DNA of 43,393 nucleotides from Companilactobacillus kimchiensis (GTDB lineage: Bacteria > Bacillota > Bacilli > Lactobacillales > Lactobacillaceae), in NCBI RefSeq assembly GCF_001438805.1, contig NZ_JQCF01000020.1:1-43393 (forward strand), in the 5' to 3' direction. The translations under genes and the position numbers were made by a program. The notes beneath the pieces were generated by a model. It was not told the DNA's origin. It did not search any database and saw only the letters and a program-made list of their open reading frames with translations. How positions within the stretch are numbered: the first letter of the stretch is position 1; each line of letters starts with the position of its first letter. Shown piece by piece: positions 43,365 to 43,393 of this stretch.

Positions 43365-43393
43365 TGACCCGTACGAGATTTGAACTCATGTTA
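43365..43393 (-). tRNA. Partial tRNA cut by the window edge
   Basis: Only the 3' part is present: a T arm (ATGAG-TTCAAAT-CTCGT), acceptor strand ACGGGTC and discriminator A. The amino acid cannot be told without the anticodon; Met or Ile(CAT) is common at this place in lactobacillus clusters. Confidence 0.75.

Overview
The window is AT-rich, densely packed DNA from a low-GC Gram-positive bacterium, almost certainly of the family Lactobacillaceae. The evidence is the gene content and synteny: bifunctional adhE, ytxK-ackA beside a comG pseudopilus operon, ung-pta-tsaE, murB, cdaA-cdaR-glmM-glmS, an oleate hydratase, a BspA-type LRR wall protein and a long tRNA cluster without encoded CCA ends. 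A Companilactobacillus-like (alimentarius/farciminis group) host is my inference. No rRNA, prophage, CRISPR array or insertion sequence is visible.

Layout. Positions 1-782 hold no convincing gene but are full of structure: two copies, in opposite orientation, of a branched inverted-repeat element (99-243 and 515-680), a 62-base inverted repeat, and a short motif present twice. Then come gdhA (-), a GNAT gene (-), and a guanidinium exporter of the Gdx/SugE type (+) whose leader carries a small hairpin and a terminator ending at the ribosome binding site. A decayed small membrane-protein gene, a small membrane protein, a secreted glycerophosphodiesterase coupled to a DUF3781 gene, and an aldo/keto reductase follow. 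From 5.9 to 15.3 kb the minus strand carries a hypothetical gene, a UMF1-type MFS transporter, adhE (with a cre box and a Rex-like site upstream), oleate hydratase, and the ytxK-ackA pair.

From 15.4 to 19 kb is the comGA-GG DNA-uptake operon, whose last gene, comGG, is interrupted by an in-frame stop codon. yebC is next, then a 1226-residue LRR surface protein with a DPKDPV spacer and a noncanonical FPQTG sorting signal, then an APC permease-VanZ pair.

From 26 to 34.6 kb lies the cell-envelope and signalling block: cdaA-cdaR-glmM (c-di-AMP synthase, its regulator, phosphoglucosamine mutase), glmS with its own strong promoter flanked by several TGGTAT/TGGTCT boxes resembling GntR/HutC (NagR-type) operators, a CPA1 sodium/proton antiporter and murB. 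These genes connect amino-sugar supply, peptidoglycan precursors and osmotic signalling. exoA and a DEDDh exonuclease run the other way. ung-pta-tsaE-GNAT form one operon, followed by a HAD phosphatase-LURP-one-like pair, another GNAT gene, a TetR regulator, and a divergent secreted protein.

From 42.3 kb to the right edge is a minus-strand tRNA cluster, in transcription order: a partial tRNA, Ser(UGA), fMet(CAU), Asp(GUC), Phe(GAA), Tyr(GUA), Trp(CCA), His(GUG), Gln(UUG), Cys(GCA), Leu(CAA), then a strong terminator. It probably continues from an rRNA operon beyond the window.

The best candidate for something undescribed is the pair of branched elements at the left end: they share conserved sequence blocks while their helices differ by compensating changes. 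All readings were made by eye, without database searches.
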